A stretch of DNA of 64,000 nt from UBA6164 sp964344155 (GTDB taxonomy: Bacteria > Patescibacteriota > Gracilibacteria > BD1-5 > UBA6164). The notes under the pieces were generated by a model. It did no database searches and was not told the DNA's origin. It saw nothing but the letters and a program-made list of their open reading frames with translations. This document shows positions 19,610 to 29,600 of the stretch, piece after piece (position 1 is the stretch's first letter; every line of letters starts with the position of its first letter). The stretch is from contig CAYFMG010000005.1 of the NCBI GenBank assembly GCA_964344155.1, forward strand, positions 12,587 through 76,586, given 5' to 3'. The translations under genes were made by a program, and so were the position numbers.

Positions 19610-20878
19610 ATGAGTACCGATACAAACGCCGCCGTAGCGGTCGCCACACAGGAAGACGAAGGCCCAACTCCCAACATGTTCGAAGATTCCGATACAACAA
19701 TCGTACCGGAAGATCAGCAAGTCGCTATTCCTGAAGTACAGGATGTTGACAATGTTCATGTTGTTCGACCATCATTTGTAGATGATGCAAAAGATGCTGA
19801 ACTGCAAGAACAAGCTCAAGCTTTGATTGATGCTGTTCTGGATAATCCAATGGATGCTTCTATCACAGTTGAAATTTACAAGCTGGGTGCTGAATTCATG
19901 AATGAAAACAGTGAAAGCGTGGGTCTTATGGAGACTAAAATCTCTGATGTTATGAGAGAGATTAGTGTTGGGGCTCCTGTTAACAAGAGCCTCACTGAGA
20001 TCAAGACTCAGCTTGACCTTATCAACCCTGCGGTAGTTTCTCAAACTGAAACAACACTTTCTACCAAAGCTATCTTTGGCTTGATGACACGTATGGTGTC
20101 TCGTCTTCCGAAAGGAGATGAGATACTTCTCGTTGTAAATGAACGGAAGGATACAGTTGGAACAACTATTGATGGTTTGAAACGCCATTTGCGTGAGGAG
20201 CGTGATAAGGCATTGATGAATGCAACTGAACTGGGGCATATCTCAAACAAACTGTATAAAACTCAACAGGATCTACAGGAAGCTGTATATGTTGGTCAAA
20301 TCGTATGGGAAAAACTCAGCGCGGCTGCTTCTTCCGAGACTGAACCAGTAAGATCTCAGGCTCTGAGAACACTGGTTAATGACTTGGCTATCCAAGTTGT
20401 TGATATCCAGACTGTTGATAGTCTGAATGTACAATCTCGTTTGAGTGCAGAAACACTCATTGGTAATGCTCGAAAAATCCAGCAAGGCGTGAATCGAGTT
20501 AACAATGTTTTGTTGCCCGCTGTTACTACAAACCTTATGGTTAAAGCTGCAGCAGCGCAACAGGCTGCGTTGGTTGGAACAATGACCGATATTACACGTT
20601 CAGCAGAACAGACAATATTGGATACGCAAAAGCAGACAAGACAAGCTGCAACCCAAATGGAACTTATGCAGAGTGATGGATTGATTAATCCTGAAGTTCT
20701 GCAAAGTGCCGCAGATGAGGCTGTAGCAATGATCGAGGAGCTTGAACAAATTCGTGCTGCTACTGAGAAAAAAGCTCGAGCAACAAGCAAGGCTTTGAGT
20801 GATGTTTCAAGTACGATGCGTAAATACGCTGATCCAATGACCAATGCTCGACATGCACGTGAAAAGGCTGGCATTTAA
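19610..20878 (+). CDS. TelA/KlaA-like toxic-anion-resistance family protein
   Basis: 422 residues, almost wholly alpha-helical, with an acidic low-complexity N-terminus (residues 1-60) and long helices rich in Ala/Gln/Thr. Pattern, length and the C-terminal sequence AAAAQQAALVGTMTDITRSA resemble the TelA family (tellurite resistance/membrane stress). Preceded by an XpaC-like gene. Shine-Dalgarno ttggag. No TGA codons in 422, stop TAA, GC near 45 percent by eye. Function in the cluster is probably membrane-stress scaffolding; the biochemical role of TelA proteins is not settled. Confidence 0.72.
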   Translation: MSTDTNAAVAVATQEDEGPTPNMFEDSDTTIVPEDQQVAIPEVQDVDNVHVVRPSFVDDAKDAELQEQAQALIDAVLDNPMDASITVEIYKLGAEFMNENSESVGLMETKISDVMREISVGAPVNKSLTEIKTQLDLINPAVVSQTETTLSTKAIFGLMTRMVSRLPKGDEILLVVNERKDTVGTTIDGLKRHLREERDKALMNATELGHISNKLYKTQQDLQEAVYVGQIVWEKLSAAASSETEPVRSQALRTLVNDLAIQVVDIQTVDSLNVQSRLSAETLIGNARKIQQGVNRVNNVLLPAVTTNLMVKAAAAQQAALVGTMTDITRSAEQTILDTQKQTRQAATQMELMQSDGLINPEVLQSAADEAVAMIEELEQIRAATEKKARATSKALSDVSSTMRKYADPMTNARHAREKAGI

Positions 20879-20908
20879 CAATAACTTTTTTGAAGAGGAA
20901 AAACTGTA

Positions 20909-21562
20909 ATGGTTGATAAGAAACGTATGGAGGCAATCCGTGGTATGACCCCTATGCCTGAGAATCAGAGACATCAATACGATATCACTGATCTGAAAGC
21001 TGGGGGCTATCTGAGTATCAGAGATGAAAACCATCTGGTTACAGATATCAGTCGATATCTTGATGTGAAGTGGGCCAATTTCGCTCGTCGTAAGAAGAAT
21101 GAATGGATTGTCGAACTGACTCTCTACTCTCTGAAAACTGGTGAGACTCGATACGTCGAGTATTATGAGGATGATGAGGTCGAGATCTATGAAACTGTAA
21201 AGGAGGTAAAACTTCGAGACATTTCCTACTTTGGAAGACGTCTCACGCGTGAAGATCTGGAAGAAATCTCTGAAGAGGAAGAGGGAGATCTCATCGTTGA
21301 TGGGAAAACTTTCTCCTATGATGACGATGAAACTGCAGCATGTCTGTACTTCCGTGGTTACATGACTGGTGATGAAGATCGAGCAATCGATGAAGCCGAT
21401 CATGTTCGCCTCTATGAATTTGAGGCGAGAGATGGTATATGCTTGACTGTAGAAGCCTGGCATGAAGATGCAAGTGATGATCGTCCAGATCGTGAAGCTT
21501 TCATCAGCAAAGAGCTGCAATCAAGTACGATTGTGATCCTACAACTTGAACAGGAGAAGTAA
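20909..21562 (+). CDS. DUF4178-like protein, 217 aa
   Basis: Soluble, acidic. Starts after gaggaaaa. The segment YLSIRDENHLVTDISRYLDV followed by WIVELTLYSLKTGETRYVEY resembles the DUF4178 beta-rich repeat; a second half (FSYDDDETAACLYFRGYMTG, then VRLYEFEARDGICLTVEAWH) looks like another such unit. DUF4178 genes occur with DUF350 and aminopropyltransferase genes in stress clusters. Its TAA overlaps the ATG of the next gene (taatg), showing translational coupling. No TGA codons. Confidence 0.6.
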   Translation: MVDKKRMEAIRGMTPMPENQRHQYDITDLKAGGYLSIRDENHLVTDISRYLDVKWANFARRKKNEWIVELTLYSLKTGETRYVEYYEDDEVEIYETVKEVKLRDISYFGRRLTREDLEEISEEEEGDLIVDGKTFSYDDDETAACLYFRGYMTGDEDRAIDEADHVRLYEFEARDGICLTVEAWHEDASDDRPDREAFISKELQSSTIVILQLEQEK

Positions 21563-21903
21563 TGAAGAAAGAAGGTGATGTTGATACCTCTGGCTTAAAG
21601 GTCAGGATAAATGACCGTGTCCATGAAGTAACAGGTTTCCGTATTATTACCGTTCCAGGTGATGGTGAGGATAAATCTGAAACAAAGTGGATGCAGTTTG
21701 GTATGCAAGACATTGAAACCAAAATGTCTCAATGTGTCGAATTTGAGGTTTCTGGAGTAATAAGCTTCTGGAATCAATTGACTGGATTGCCAGATCAAGT
21801 TCGATCAATCTTTGAAGGTATAAGTGGCTTTGGAAAGGATGTTGCAAAACGTTTTGAAAGAGCTGCTAAAGCGTTCGGAGATGACATTGAGAAAAAAGAG
21901 TAA
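21562..21903 (+). CDS. Hypothetical protein, 113 aa, coupled to DUF4178-like gene
   Basis: Starts at the ATG overlapping the previous stop. The N-terminal 70 residues look beta-rich (VRINDRVHEVTGFRIITV, CVEFEVSGVISFW), and the C-terminal 35 residues form an amphipathic, Lys/Phe-rich helix. No family recognised. Position inside the operon indicates a component of the same stress system. Confidence 0.6.
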   Translation: MKKEGDVDTSGLKVRINDRVHEVTGFRIITVPGDGEDKSETKWMQFGMQDIETKMSQCVEFEVSGVISFWNQLTGLPDQVRSIFEGISGFGKDVAKRFERAAKAFGDDIEKKE

Positions 21904-21919
21904 AGGTGAAAGGTAAAAA

Positions 21920-22492
21920 ATGACTCAAATGATCTATACGGATCAGTCAGCAAAAGACCTTCGACTAAATCTGGTACGGGGGCCTGTTGATAAGAAATTA
22001 TTGGCAGTCCTTTGTACCGGAGAGGTTGAGTTACCGTACGGAAAAGTAGACGCTGGGATTATTGGTGCTAGTCACTACCTGGAGTTTAGTAACCCTGACG
22101 GTTCTGTTGTATTTACAGAGGTGTTTGCGTGCACAGATTTAGACGTTGAAGGCCGGGAGTATTATGGTGATTTGAATGATTCAAGTTCTATTACCAAGCA
22201 TTTTGGCAATCTAACGTATGACTTTAGTGTACGTAACCTGAATATGGAAAAAGGTGAAGATGCTTTTATCGAGTTGATGGGGAAGATTAATCAAAACTTT
22301 TCTAATCTACAGATAGGGCTTCAATACCTTTTCCCTGTTCAGGATACGGAGGGTGATTTTCCTCCTTTAACACTGGTTCATGTAAAAGCTGATCCAGAAA
22401 AACCAAGCGTTGAGGTAGATACTCTACATGCATACCCGAATGAGGGGTCGCTTGTATTTACCAAGACGCATGTTCAATCAAGAATGGAGTAA
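21920..22492 (+). CDS. Hypothetical protein, 190 aa, stress-operon member
   Basis: Starts MTQMIYTDQSAKDLRLNLVR after an aggtaaaaa ribosome-binding site 16 bases after the preceding gene. Soluble, mixed alpha/beta, with several aromatic-rich strands (LTYDFSVRNLNM, IGLQYLFPVQ). No signal peptide. Not confidently assigned to a family. The stop TAA is five bases before the lipoprotein ATG, so the genes are tightly packed. No TGA codons. Confidence 0.6.
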   Translation: MTQMIYTDQSAKDLRLNLVRGPVDKKLLAVLCTGEVELPYGKVDAGIIGASHYLEFSNPDGSVVFTEVFACTDLDVEGREYYGDLNDSSSITKHFGNLTYDFSVRNLNMEKGEDAFIELMGKINQNFSNLQIGLQYLFPVQDTEGDFPPLTLVHVKADPEKPSVEVDTLHAYPNEGSLVFTKTHVQSRME

Positions 22493-22497
22493 AACTG

Positions 22498-24186
22498 ATG
22501 CAATTCAGAAAAATGTGGTGGCTTTTAGCTGCTATTTCTCTCTTACTCAGTGGTTGTGGAGGTTTGCTGGACGATGACGTCAAGCAAGCTAAAGCGATCC
22601 CAGGGTCTATTGAGAATGTTGGCAAAGAAATCGCCAAACGAGAAAAACAGTTTGATGACCTTAAAAAGTCTGAAGACTGGGAATTCCTAAAGTTGTATGC
22701 TGAACGAGAAAACTGGGTAAGTTACTTCGTTGACGCTCAAGCTGAGCTTGATCTTGCTAACAAAAGTTATAAAAGCACGATCACTCCCATCCTTAAGCGT
22801 GATGAAGAAAAGGACCAAGCAGACCTCGACTATGCATTGAAGCAAGTCAGAAAAAACATCGCGTCTGCTCGCGAAAAAGGAGATAAAACTTCTAAGCGTA
22901 TTACATTTTTGTTAAACGCAAAGAAAAACTCCTCTGACTGGGTTGCTACAGCGAAAGCTGAGGTAGCTGAAATCGATAAACTTTTGGTTACAGCCGATAA
23001 CTTTGCAGCAAAACCCATGAAGGATTACCCTGCAAAGATTGAGGATATCAAAGGTCGTCTCGCTGTTTTGAATAAGTGGGGTGGTGATGCACACAGTGCT
23101 CTTCAGGTTGCTCAAGATGAACTTAGTAAGGTGAAATCAGGTAATGCAGATTATGCAAGACTTGGTGACTCCACTAAATCCATCACTGAATATCTGAAGA
23201 GCCTGAAGTATCAGCAACCTGCTTTGAAGAAAAAGCTGGATGAACTGTACCAGAGCTACACCAAGATTCTCGATTATATGAGGGTTGATTACTATGTTCA
23301 GCTTGCAAGAGCTGACTGGTGTGAAAGTGATGGATGTGGTAATGGTGATGAAAGACCCTTACCTGCTGTAAAAGTAAGTGAAGCTATGTTTAACTACTAT
23401 GACTCATTTACTGGTGACCTGGTTGCTCAAGAGAGACCTAAGTTTTTCGGCGGACCAAGCTTTAAGCTAGGAGTACCTCAGAATATGTGGGCTCCGTTTA
23501 AAGGTTATGTAAAGTGGAATAGACGTTCTTATCACAGCTACGCAGACTTTTATGTATCAAAACTTTTTACCAAGACTTATCACAAGTATAGAGTTATTGA
23601 AAACGGTAAAAAGAAAGATACTGATTGGATCGAAGTTGATGAGGGGACATACTGGAACAACGAACGTAACATTGGTATGGCTCTTGTTTCTAAACCGTAC
23701 GGTAAGTATGAGGAAGAAACTCTAAAAACAGCCACTCTTCCAGGTATTGACCGTATTGCTAAGCCTGTCATGGTAAATGGTAAACCTACTGGTAGTAATC
23801 AGTATGGTGAATGGAAGCAAGACTCGTCCGGTAATTCATTCTGGCATACCTACGGGCAGGTTAGAATGGGGATGGACGTTGCTGAGCTACTCTTTGGTGG
23901 AAACCGTTACAGTTATGATGACTGGAATGGATATAATTCACGAAAAGATCGTTCTACTCCATACTATGGACATAACAACACTTATGGTACTTGGGGAACA
24001 AAAACTTACGGTGAAAACTCTCGTTATAGAAATAGTGATTTTGCAAGAAAGAACCCAAATCTCGTAAGAGATGCCCGTTCTGGAAAAGCAAATAAACGTA
24101 GTCTTGGCGGAGGATCTCGTGTAGGTACTGTTCGTGGAGCAGGCTCTCGTAATCGAGGTGGTGGTCCTGCTGGTGGCGGAAAATAA
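22498..24186 (+). CDS. Lipoprotein with coiled-coil and Gly/Arg-rich tail, 562 aa
   Basis: N-terminal lipoprotein signal with lipobox LLSGCGG (Cys near residue 20). Residues 25-265 are charged and helical (likely coiled coil). The following 200 residues are rich in Tyr/Trp/Asn, and the last 40 are Gly/Arg/Ser-rich (SRVGTVRGAGSRNRGGG). A cell-surface lipoprotein is normal in a Gram-negative donor, but its sorting in a CPR cell with no outer membrane would differ. No TGA in 562 codons despite many Gly (all GGN). Looks like the surface partner of the DUF350 membrane protein encoded next. Confidence 0.8.
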   Translation: MQFRKMWWLLAAISLLLSGCGGLLDDDVKQAKAIPGSIENVGKEIAKREKQFDDLKKSEDWEFLKLYAERENWVSYFVDAQAELDLANKSYKSTITPILKRDEEKDQADLDYALKQVRKNIASAREKGDKTSKRITFLLNAKKNSSDWVATAKAEVAEIDKLLVTADNFAAKPMKDYPAKIEDIKGRLAVLNKWGGDAHSALQVAQDELSKVKSGNADYARLGDSTKSITEYLKSLKYQQPALKKKLDELYQSYTKILDYMRVDYYVQLARADWCESDGCGNGDERPLPAVKVSEAMFNYYDSFTGDLVAQERPKFFGGPSFKLGVPQNMWAPFKGYVKWNRRSYHSYADFYVSKLFTKTYHKYRVIENGKKKDTDWIEVDEGTYWNNERNIGMALVSKPYGKYEEETLKTATLPGIDRIAKPVMVNGKPTGSNQYGEWKQDSSGNSFWHTYGQVRMGMDVAELLFGGNRYSYDDWNGYNSRKDRSTPYYGHNNTYGTWGTKTYGENSRYRNSDFARKNPNLVRDARSGKANKRSLGGGSRVGTVRGAGSRNRGGGPAGGGK

Positions 24187-24235
24187 TCGCTACTCAGGAA
24201 ATCAACAAAAACTTTTTTTAAAGAGGTAAATAAAG

Positions 24236-25099
24236 ATGATAACGATGGATCTTATTAGTTCATATCTCCAATATGGAGTATATGCACTCATTACTTTTGC
24301 TGGTATGGTTGTACTAAGCAAAAGTATGAACTTCAGAACTTCCAAGCACTTTGATGCTGCAGATCTCATTGCTGGTGGCAATACTGCAGTAGGCTATAGA
24401 AGAGCTGGAGTTCAGTTGGGTTTTGGTATTGGTATGCTCGGCGTTTTGCTTGGGCAGAGCGATCCAAACTTTATCAATGATGTTGCTAACAGTCTCGGTT
24501 ACACGATAATGATGATTATTTTCATGTGGTCATCACTGGCTGTTAATGACAAGGTGATATTGCCAGGTATCAGCAATAACCAACATGTCAAAGACAATAA
24601 TGTCGCTGTTGGTATCGTTGAATTTGGTAGTCTTGTCGCAACGGGAATCGTTGGTTTTGCTAGTATCTACGGTGATAGTGGAGATTGGAAATCCTCGGTT
24701 GGTTACTTTATTTTGGGACAACTTACAATGATCGTTCTGGTTTTGTTGTTTGAAAAACTTACAAAGGAGAATAATCTCATCCAAGATATCGCTGAAGGCA
24801 AGAAGGCTCCAGCCATTTACTTGGCTGGTAAAACTATTGCTATGAGCTTCATCATGCTGAGTGCTATCAAAGGAAATGATGTTGACCTAAGTGCTCAAGA
24901 AGCATTTTCCAACTACATTTTTGCTGCTGGTATCGGTATGATATTCCTCATTGTCAGTGAATTGCTGATCGATAAGTTTATTGTCCTGAAAACCAATGTC
25001 CATACGGCTCTGAGAGATAACAATGTATCTGCAATCCTGCAGCTCTCAGGCTCAAGAATTGGCATGGCAATCATCCTGGGTTTCGCTATTCTCAGTTAA
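24236..25099 (+). CDS. DUF350-family membrane protein (YjfL-like)
   Basis: 287 residues with about eight membrane helices in two similar halves, the layout of double-DUF350 proteins. Motif-like stretches: NTAVGYRRAGVQLGFGIGML in the first half and DNNVSAILQLSGSRIGMAII in the second, where the Ala/Gly-rich helix after a D/NxxxA loop repeats. E. coli yjfL belongs to a PspA-associated stress locus. Last gene of the plus-strand operon, followed by a strong terminator. No TGA codons. Confidence 0.85.
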   Translation: MITMDLISSYLQYGVYALITFAGMVVLSKSMNFRTSKHFDAADLIAGGNTAVGYRRAGVQLGFGIGMLGVLLGQSDPNFINDVANSLGYTIMMIIFMWSSLAVNDKVILPGISNNQHVKDNNVAVGIVEFGSLVATGIVGFASIYGDSGDWKSSVGYFILGQLTMIVLVLLFEKLTKENNLIQDIAEGKKAPAIYLAGKTIAMSFIMLSAIKGNDVDLSAQEAFSNYIFAAGIGMIFLIVSELLIDKFIVLKTNVHTALRDNNVSAILQLSGSRIGMAIILGFAILS

Positions 25100-25146
25100 T
25101 TATCAATAAAGAAATAAAGAAATAAAAAAGGAGATTTTTGAACTTG

Positions 25147-25181
25147 GTAGGTGTGGAGTAATCCACACCTACTTTTTTTGT
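25147..25181 (+). terminator. Strong terminator of the stress operon
   Basis: Perfect 11-bp stem gtaggtgtgga-gtaa-tccacacctac followed by seven Ts. Confidence 0.9.
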
Positions 25182-25186
25182 AGAGT

Positions 25187-25224
25187 AAAAAAAAGGTCAC
25201 AAGCAATCTTGTGACCCTTTTTGA
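25187..25224 (-). terminator. Terminator of the lipoprotein gene at 25244
   Basis: Stem aaaggtcacaag-caat-cttgtgaccctt with A/T flanks. Confidence 0.85.
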
Positions 25225-25243
25225 AGGGAAAATATTTTTCCTA

Positions 25244-25852
25244 CTAACCACCAGTAATCTTTGTAACATCTAGATTGCCAGGTTTTTCAGTAATAGTACT
25301 GGATTCAGAACTTGGAGTATCTACAGAATTAAGGGGTGGAACGACTTCAACTTTTTGCTTCTTACGTTCAGGTAATTTTTTATGAATTACTCTACAGTCT
25401 GATTCTTTAAACCCCACTTCATTATTCAAGAAATAATTAACACCTGTCAAACCTCTATAGAAATCAAATGTACTTTTATCAACAAATGATTTATCGCTTT
25501 TTGTGAAACAGTACAATCTTTCTCCTTGAATGTATTTTTGAACCTTTTCTGAAATTTCCTCCAATTTTTGAGGATTTGTTTTTGTAACAATGGAACAATC
25601 TTCATACCCATAAGCTCCATACATACTAACAAGCATATAGTTATTCTCATTAAGCACATATTCAAAGGTTTTATTATTTACCAATGAATTTGTAATTCCT
25701 TTTGCACAAAACATATCCCCACCACTAAAGAAATATTCATCTTTCTTAATCTCTTCACCTGTACTTGTTTTTTCTGTTGGAGGAGCATTATTACATCCAA
25801 CCAAAAGAAAGACCAATAAAAGCAGTGATGCCTTAAAAATTCTCTTCACCAT
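25244..25852 (-). CDS. Putative lipoprotein, 202 aa
   Basis: Signal sequence MVKRIFKASLLLLVFLLVGC with a lipobox at residue 20, then a Thr/Lys/Pro linker and a globular domain with five further cysteines (for example MFCAKG, YEDCSIV, RLYCFTK, ESDCRVI), suggesting disulfides. Strong Shine-Dalgarno (aaaaggag), stop TAG, no TGA. Two similar half-domains may be present (each ends in a D/ECxI/VxxK motif). AT-richer than the island core. Family unknown. Confidence 0.72.
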   Translation of the reverse strand: MVKRIFKASLLLLVFLLVGCNNAPPTEKTSTGEEIKKDEYFFSGGDMFCAKGITNSLVNNKTFEYVLNENNYMLVSMYGAYGYEDCSIVTKTNPQKLEEISEKVQKYIQGERLYCFTKSDKSFVDKSTFDFYRGLTGVNYFLNNEVGFKESDCRVIHKKLPERKKQKVEVVPPLNSVDTPSSESSTITEKPGNLDVTKITGG

Positions 25853-26042
25853 TAGATTTTTCTCCTTTTCTTATCTTAATTCTCAATGAAAATAAGCTAT
25901 ATAATTATATATAAAATATATAATTATGTCAAGTTGATTGATTATTAAATTTTCTAAAATAAACACAGTCACTTATGAGTATAATATAATTGTTTAGATT
26001 ATTAACTTACAAAGTGGCCGGTTTAGGTATAGAATTTACAAA

Positions 26043-26072
26043 AATAGGTGGTTATTTCTAACCACCTATTCA
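26043..26072 (-). terminator. Terminator of the gene at 26081
   Basis: Stem aataggtggtta-tttc-taaccacctatt. Confidence 0.85.
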
Positions 26073-26080
26073 GCCCCTTA

Positions 26081-26518
26081 CTACATAAGTGAAACAGAAT
26101 CTAGATAAACATCACCTGAAAATTTACCAAGTTGATATTTAACGAATACAGAATCATTTTTAGATAAGGTATCATACATTACTTTGCTAATTTCTATTTT
26201 TTTCTCCTGTTCTTCTATTTCCACAGTAATATTCCATTCATCATCATGATTTATGATAATTACTTGTTTATTTACATATTGAGTAGTTATATGTTCAGGA
26301 ATAAAGTCTTTCTGAATAACTATTCCAATAGATTCCTGAAACTCTACATCTACTCTATCATAATGATTAAAGGTAGCTATAAAGATAGCTAAAGTTACTC
26401 CATATACTACAGACATATAAAGTAAAAAAACTACTCCTCCTATTAAACCATTTCCTTCAGCTAATTCAACTGGAAACTTCCAGTAAATTTGTTTTAAAAG
26501 AACTTTTACTTTTTTCAT
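26081..26518 (-). CDS. Small membrane protein, 145 aa, right edge of island
   Basis: Start placed at ATG 26518 (MKKVKVLLKQIYWKFPVELA), preceded by atggag; an ATG 21 bases upstream lacks spacing for a ribosome-binding site. One hydrophobic segment (residues 28-50), then an extracytoplasmic beta-rich domain containing IVIQKDFIPEHITTQYVNKQ. No TGA; stop TAG. Function unknown. The last gene before native code-25 sequence resumes at 26662. Confidence 0.7.
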   Translation of the reverse strand: MKKVKVLLKQIYWKFPVELAEGNGLIGGVVFLLYMSVVYGVTLAIFIATFNHYDRVDVEFQESIGIVIQKDFIPEHITTQYVNKQVIIINHDDEWNITVEIEEQEKKIEISKVMYDTLSKNDSVFVKYQLGKFSGDVYLDSVSLM

Positions 26519-26661
26519 TTTACTATTACTCCATATCACAAAAATGTATAAATATATACTTAATCTCTAAAAAATAAATAATTACTAATAGAATAAAGTA
26601 TACACCAGGGTAATAAAATAATATCATAATAAAATTAAAAATGCAAAAAAATAAGGCTTTT

Positions 26662-29600
26662 TTATAGCTTTCTTACTGGAGCTATTCTAATATTCATTTT
26701 TTTAATTCATTTTCAACTGAAAGCTATTTCAGCTAATTCTCAATTAAGACTTGTTATTATTCAGTTACCAAACTTTGGATGATTTATTTTATCTCATCTA
26801 TTGAATTGGCTTACATCATTGTTTGATATTGTTTTTACTAGTTTTGCATTTGGATCATGTTTTAGTGGATGTTCTTGTATTTTTCAGAAGCTAGATCATC
26901 ACATAGAACCAAATGGTGAAGGAGAATTTTTTAGGTATTCTCACAGGTCGTAATTTACTAGGTACTCTAAAGGGATTTCTTTTAAGAATCTTGATTCAGG
27001 ATTTCTTACATAGTCTCAAAAGTTAAATCTTTCTTTAGCTCTACTTATATATAACTCTTCCCTAGCTCTAGTCATCGCTACATACATAAGTCTTCTCTCT
27101 TCTTCTAGTAAAGCTTGTTCTCATGTACTTCTAAAACTTGGGAAAATACCATCCTCTAATCATGTTAAAAATACTCTTTTTTCTTCTAGTCATTTTGAGG
27201 TGTGGATAGTCATAAGTGTAACATAATCTGGTCTTTCATCTCACTTATCCATATCAGTTATTAGTGCTATTTCTTCTAGAAAAGTAGCTAGAGATTCTCT
27301 TGGTTCCATACCATTATATTCAGTTGCAACATTTACAAGCTCATCTATATTTTCTAGTTTTGCTTCTTTTTCTTCTTTACTTAATCATTCAGTTAAGTAC
27401 TCATTATAATTTGTTAGTTTTACTATTTCTCTTATTAGTTCTGGTACTACTAGTTTATTAGAAGATTCTACTAGAGAATTAAATATAGTTCAGAAGTTGT
27501 TTATTGCATTTTTTGCTCATGCTTTTAGTTCTTCTACCTCATCTATATTTTCTATTATTTGAGGATATGATAGTCAGAAATTTTCTCTGTAATTATCTAG
27601 TGTTTCAATTGATTTAGCTCATATTTTTCTTGTAGGAGTATTTATAATTCTTTTCATTGATACTACATCATTATTATTGTGTATTACTCTCAAGTATGCT
27701 AGTAAGTCCTTTATTTCTTTTCTGTCGTAGAACTTTTGTCATCAAATTACTCTATATGGTATATTTGCTATCATAAGAGCTTCTTCTAGTTTTCTTGATT
27801 GTGCATTTGTACGGTATAGGATTAGATTATCTTTGTAGTCTCACTCTTTTTCTTTTATAATATTTACAACTATACTTGCTTCTGTCTTATCATCTGGTGC
27901 TTCTATGTAGTTTATATGTTCTCATGCGTCATTATCTGTCCATAGTTCTTTTTTCATACCTGTTGTGTTGTTTGCTATTACAGCATTTGCTCAGGCTATG
28001 ATTTTTTTTGTTGATCTGTAGTTTTGTTCTAGTTTTACTATAAGAGCTTCTGGATAATCTTTTTTAAAATTGATTATATTTCTCATGTCAGCTCCGCGCC
28101 ATGAGTAAATTGAATTATGTGTTAATATATTATTTGCTACAAAATTATGAGTTTTTGCTATATCTAAATCATAAACAGTAGTATTTATTTTTTCTTTACT
28201 TATTTTTGTGATCTTTTCTACTTTCCATGATTTTCAGTTCCAAGTTGTAATTCAAAATCAAACTTGAAGGTTTGATGCTGGTAGAAATGAGTATGACTTA
28301 TTTGTGTAACTTAATCTTTCAATTATTTCCGTATTTATTCATGCTTTTAATAATACATTATAGATATCTTTTGTTAAATTAAATATTTTTTCATAATCAG
28401 CTAATTCTTTGTCTATGCGTATTCATAATTTAGCTTTTCTGCATAAATCTGGAAAATGTAATTGTAATAGATCTATTACAATCTTATGTGAAGTATGTAG
28501 GGTTACTCTATATACTCAAAATCTTCTATTTTTTTCATTTCATCACATCATTAAAAAGTTAACATTAACTCTGAGTGTTTTAAACCTATTTGAAGCAGAA
28601 GCTATTACTTGAGGATATTGTTTATTTATATTTAAATCATTAAGTAATTTTTCTGCATTTTTATGTGTATCAATATTTTCAAAAATTCTATCTACATCTT
28701 CTTGGTCTAGTTCTGTTAATTTTCATTTTGCTGTAAATACTGTTTGGGGTATGGAGTATTTAAATGAATAATATTGTTCATAATATTTAGCTTCTTTCCC
28801 TGAGTTAGTAGTATGTAATATCCGTGCTTTATCTGCCTGTTCTCAATTTAATCTTTTTCTTAATCAATATATATTATGTCAATTCTTTCATAATCATTTA
28901 AATCTTGTAAATCATATTCTATATCATACATTATGCTTGTACATTAAATATACACCATAATCTGAACCATCTTTAAAATTATCTTCTGGATTTGAGAAAA
29001 ATATATGCTTTGAGCTTGCTTTTATTTTATTTCAATTACTTGTATGGATAGTATATATGTAATCATTTATATTATTTTTATAAATGCTTTCAACAGGATA
29101 ATATTTATCCTTTATTGATCAGTCATAAGATAATATTTTGTCTCATATTTTAATTTCTTCTAGATTTTTAACTTTAGATCATTCTATATTAATTTTAGTA
29201 TCTCATGTTAAGCATTGATAATCATCACCAACTACTGCTAGATTTCTATATTTTGTAGCTAGAGCTTTTACTATTTCATATTGAGGAGCATTTGTATCTT
29301 GATACTCATCTATCATTAGATACTTATATCTTTCTTGATAGATTTCTAGTATTCTAGGAATTTTTAATAGAGCTAGAGTTTTTACTAGTATATCATCAAA
29401 ATCTATTGCATTGTTTCTGATTAGATCTTTTTCATATTCACTATAAGCTTTATGTACTACTTCTTTTATGCTAGAATCTACTTCTTTTTCGTATCACTTT
29501 GCTGTTATTAGGCTGTTTTTTGCATTTGAGATATAAAATGCTATTTGTCTTGCTGGAAATTCTTTTTCATCTATTTGTAGTCTATTTTTTAGTATAGATT

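Noticed and set aside
14273..26518. Island could be an assembly chimera or contaminant
   Set aside because: It is flanked on both sides by code-25 genes on one contig, its intergenic regions have native-style AT-rich sequence with TTGACT elements, and stops fit code 25. Not excluded without reads, but treated as real transfer.
26640..26955. Possible plus-strand small membrane protein
   Set aside because: No usable start codon; the minus strand encodes the C-terminal Tudor-like clamp of UvrD in code 25.
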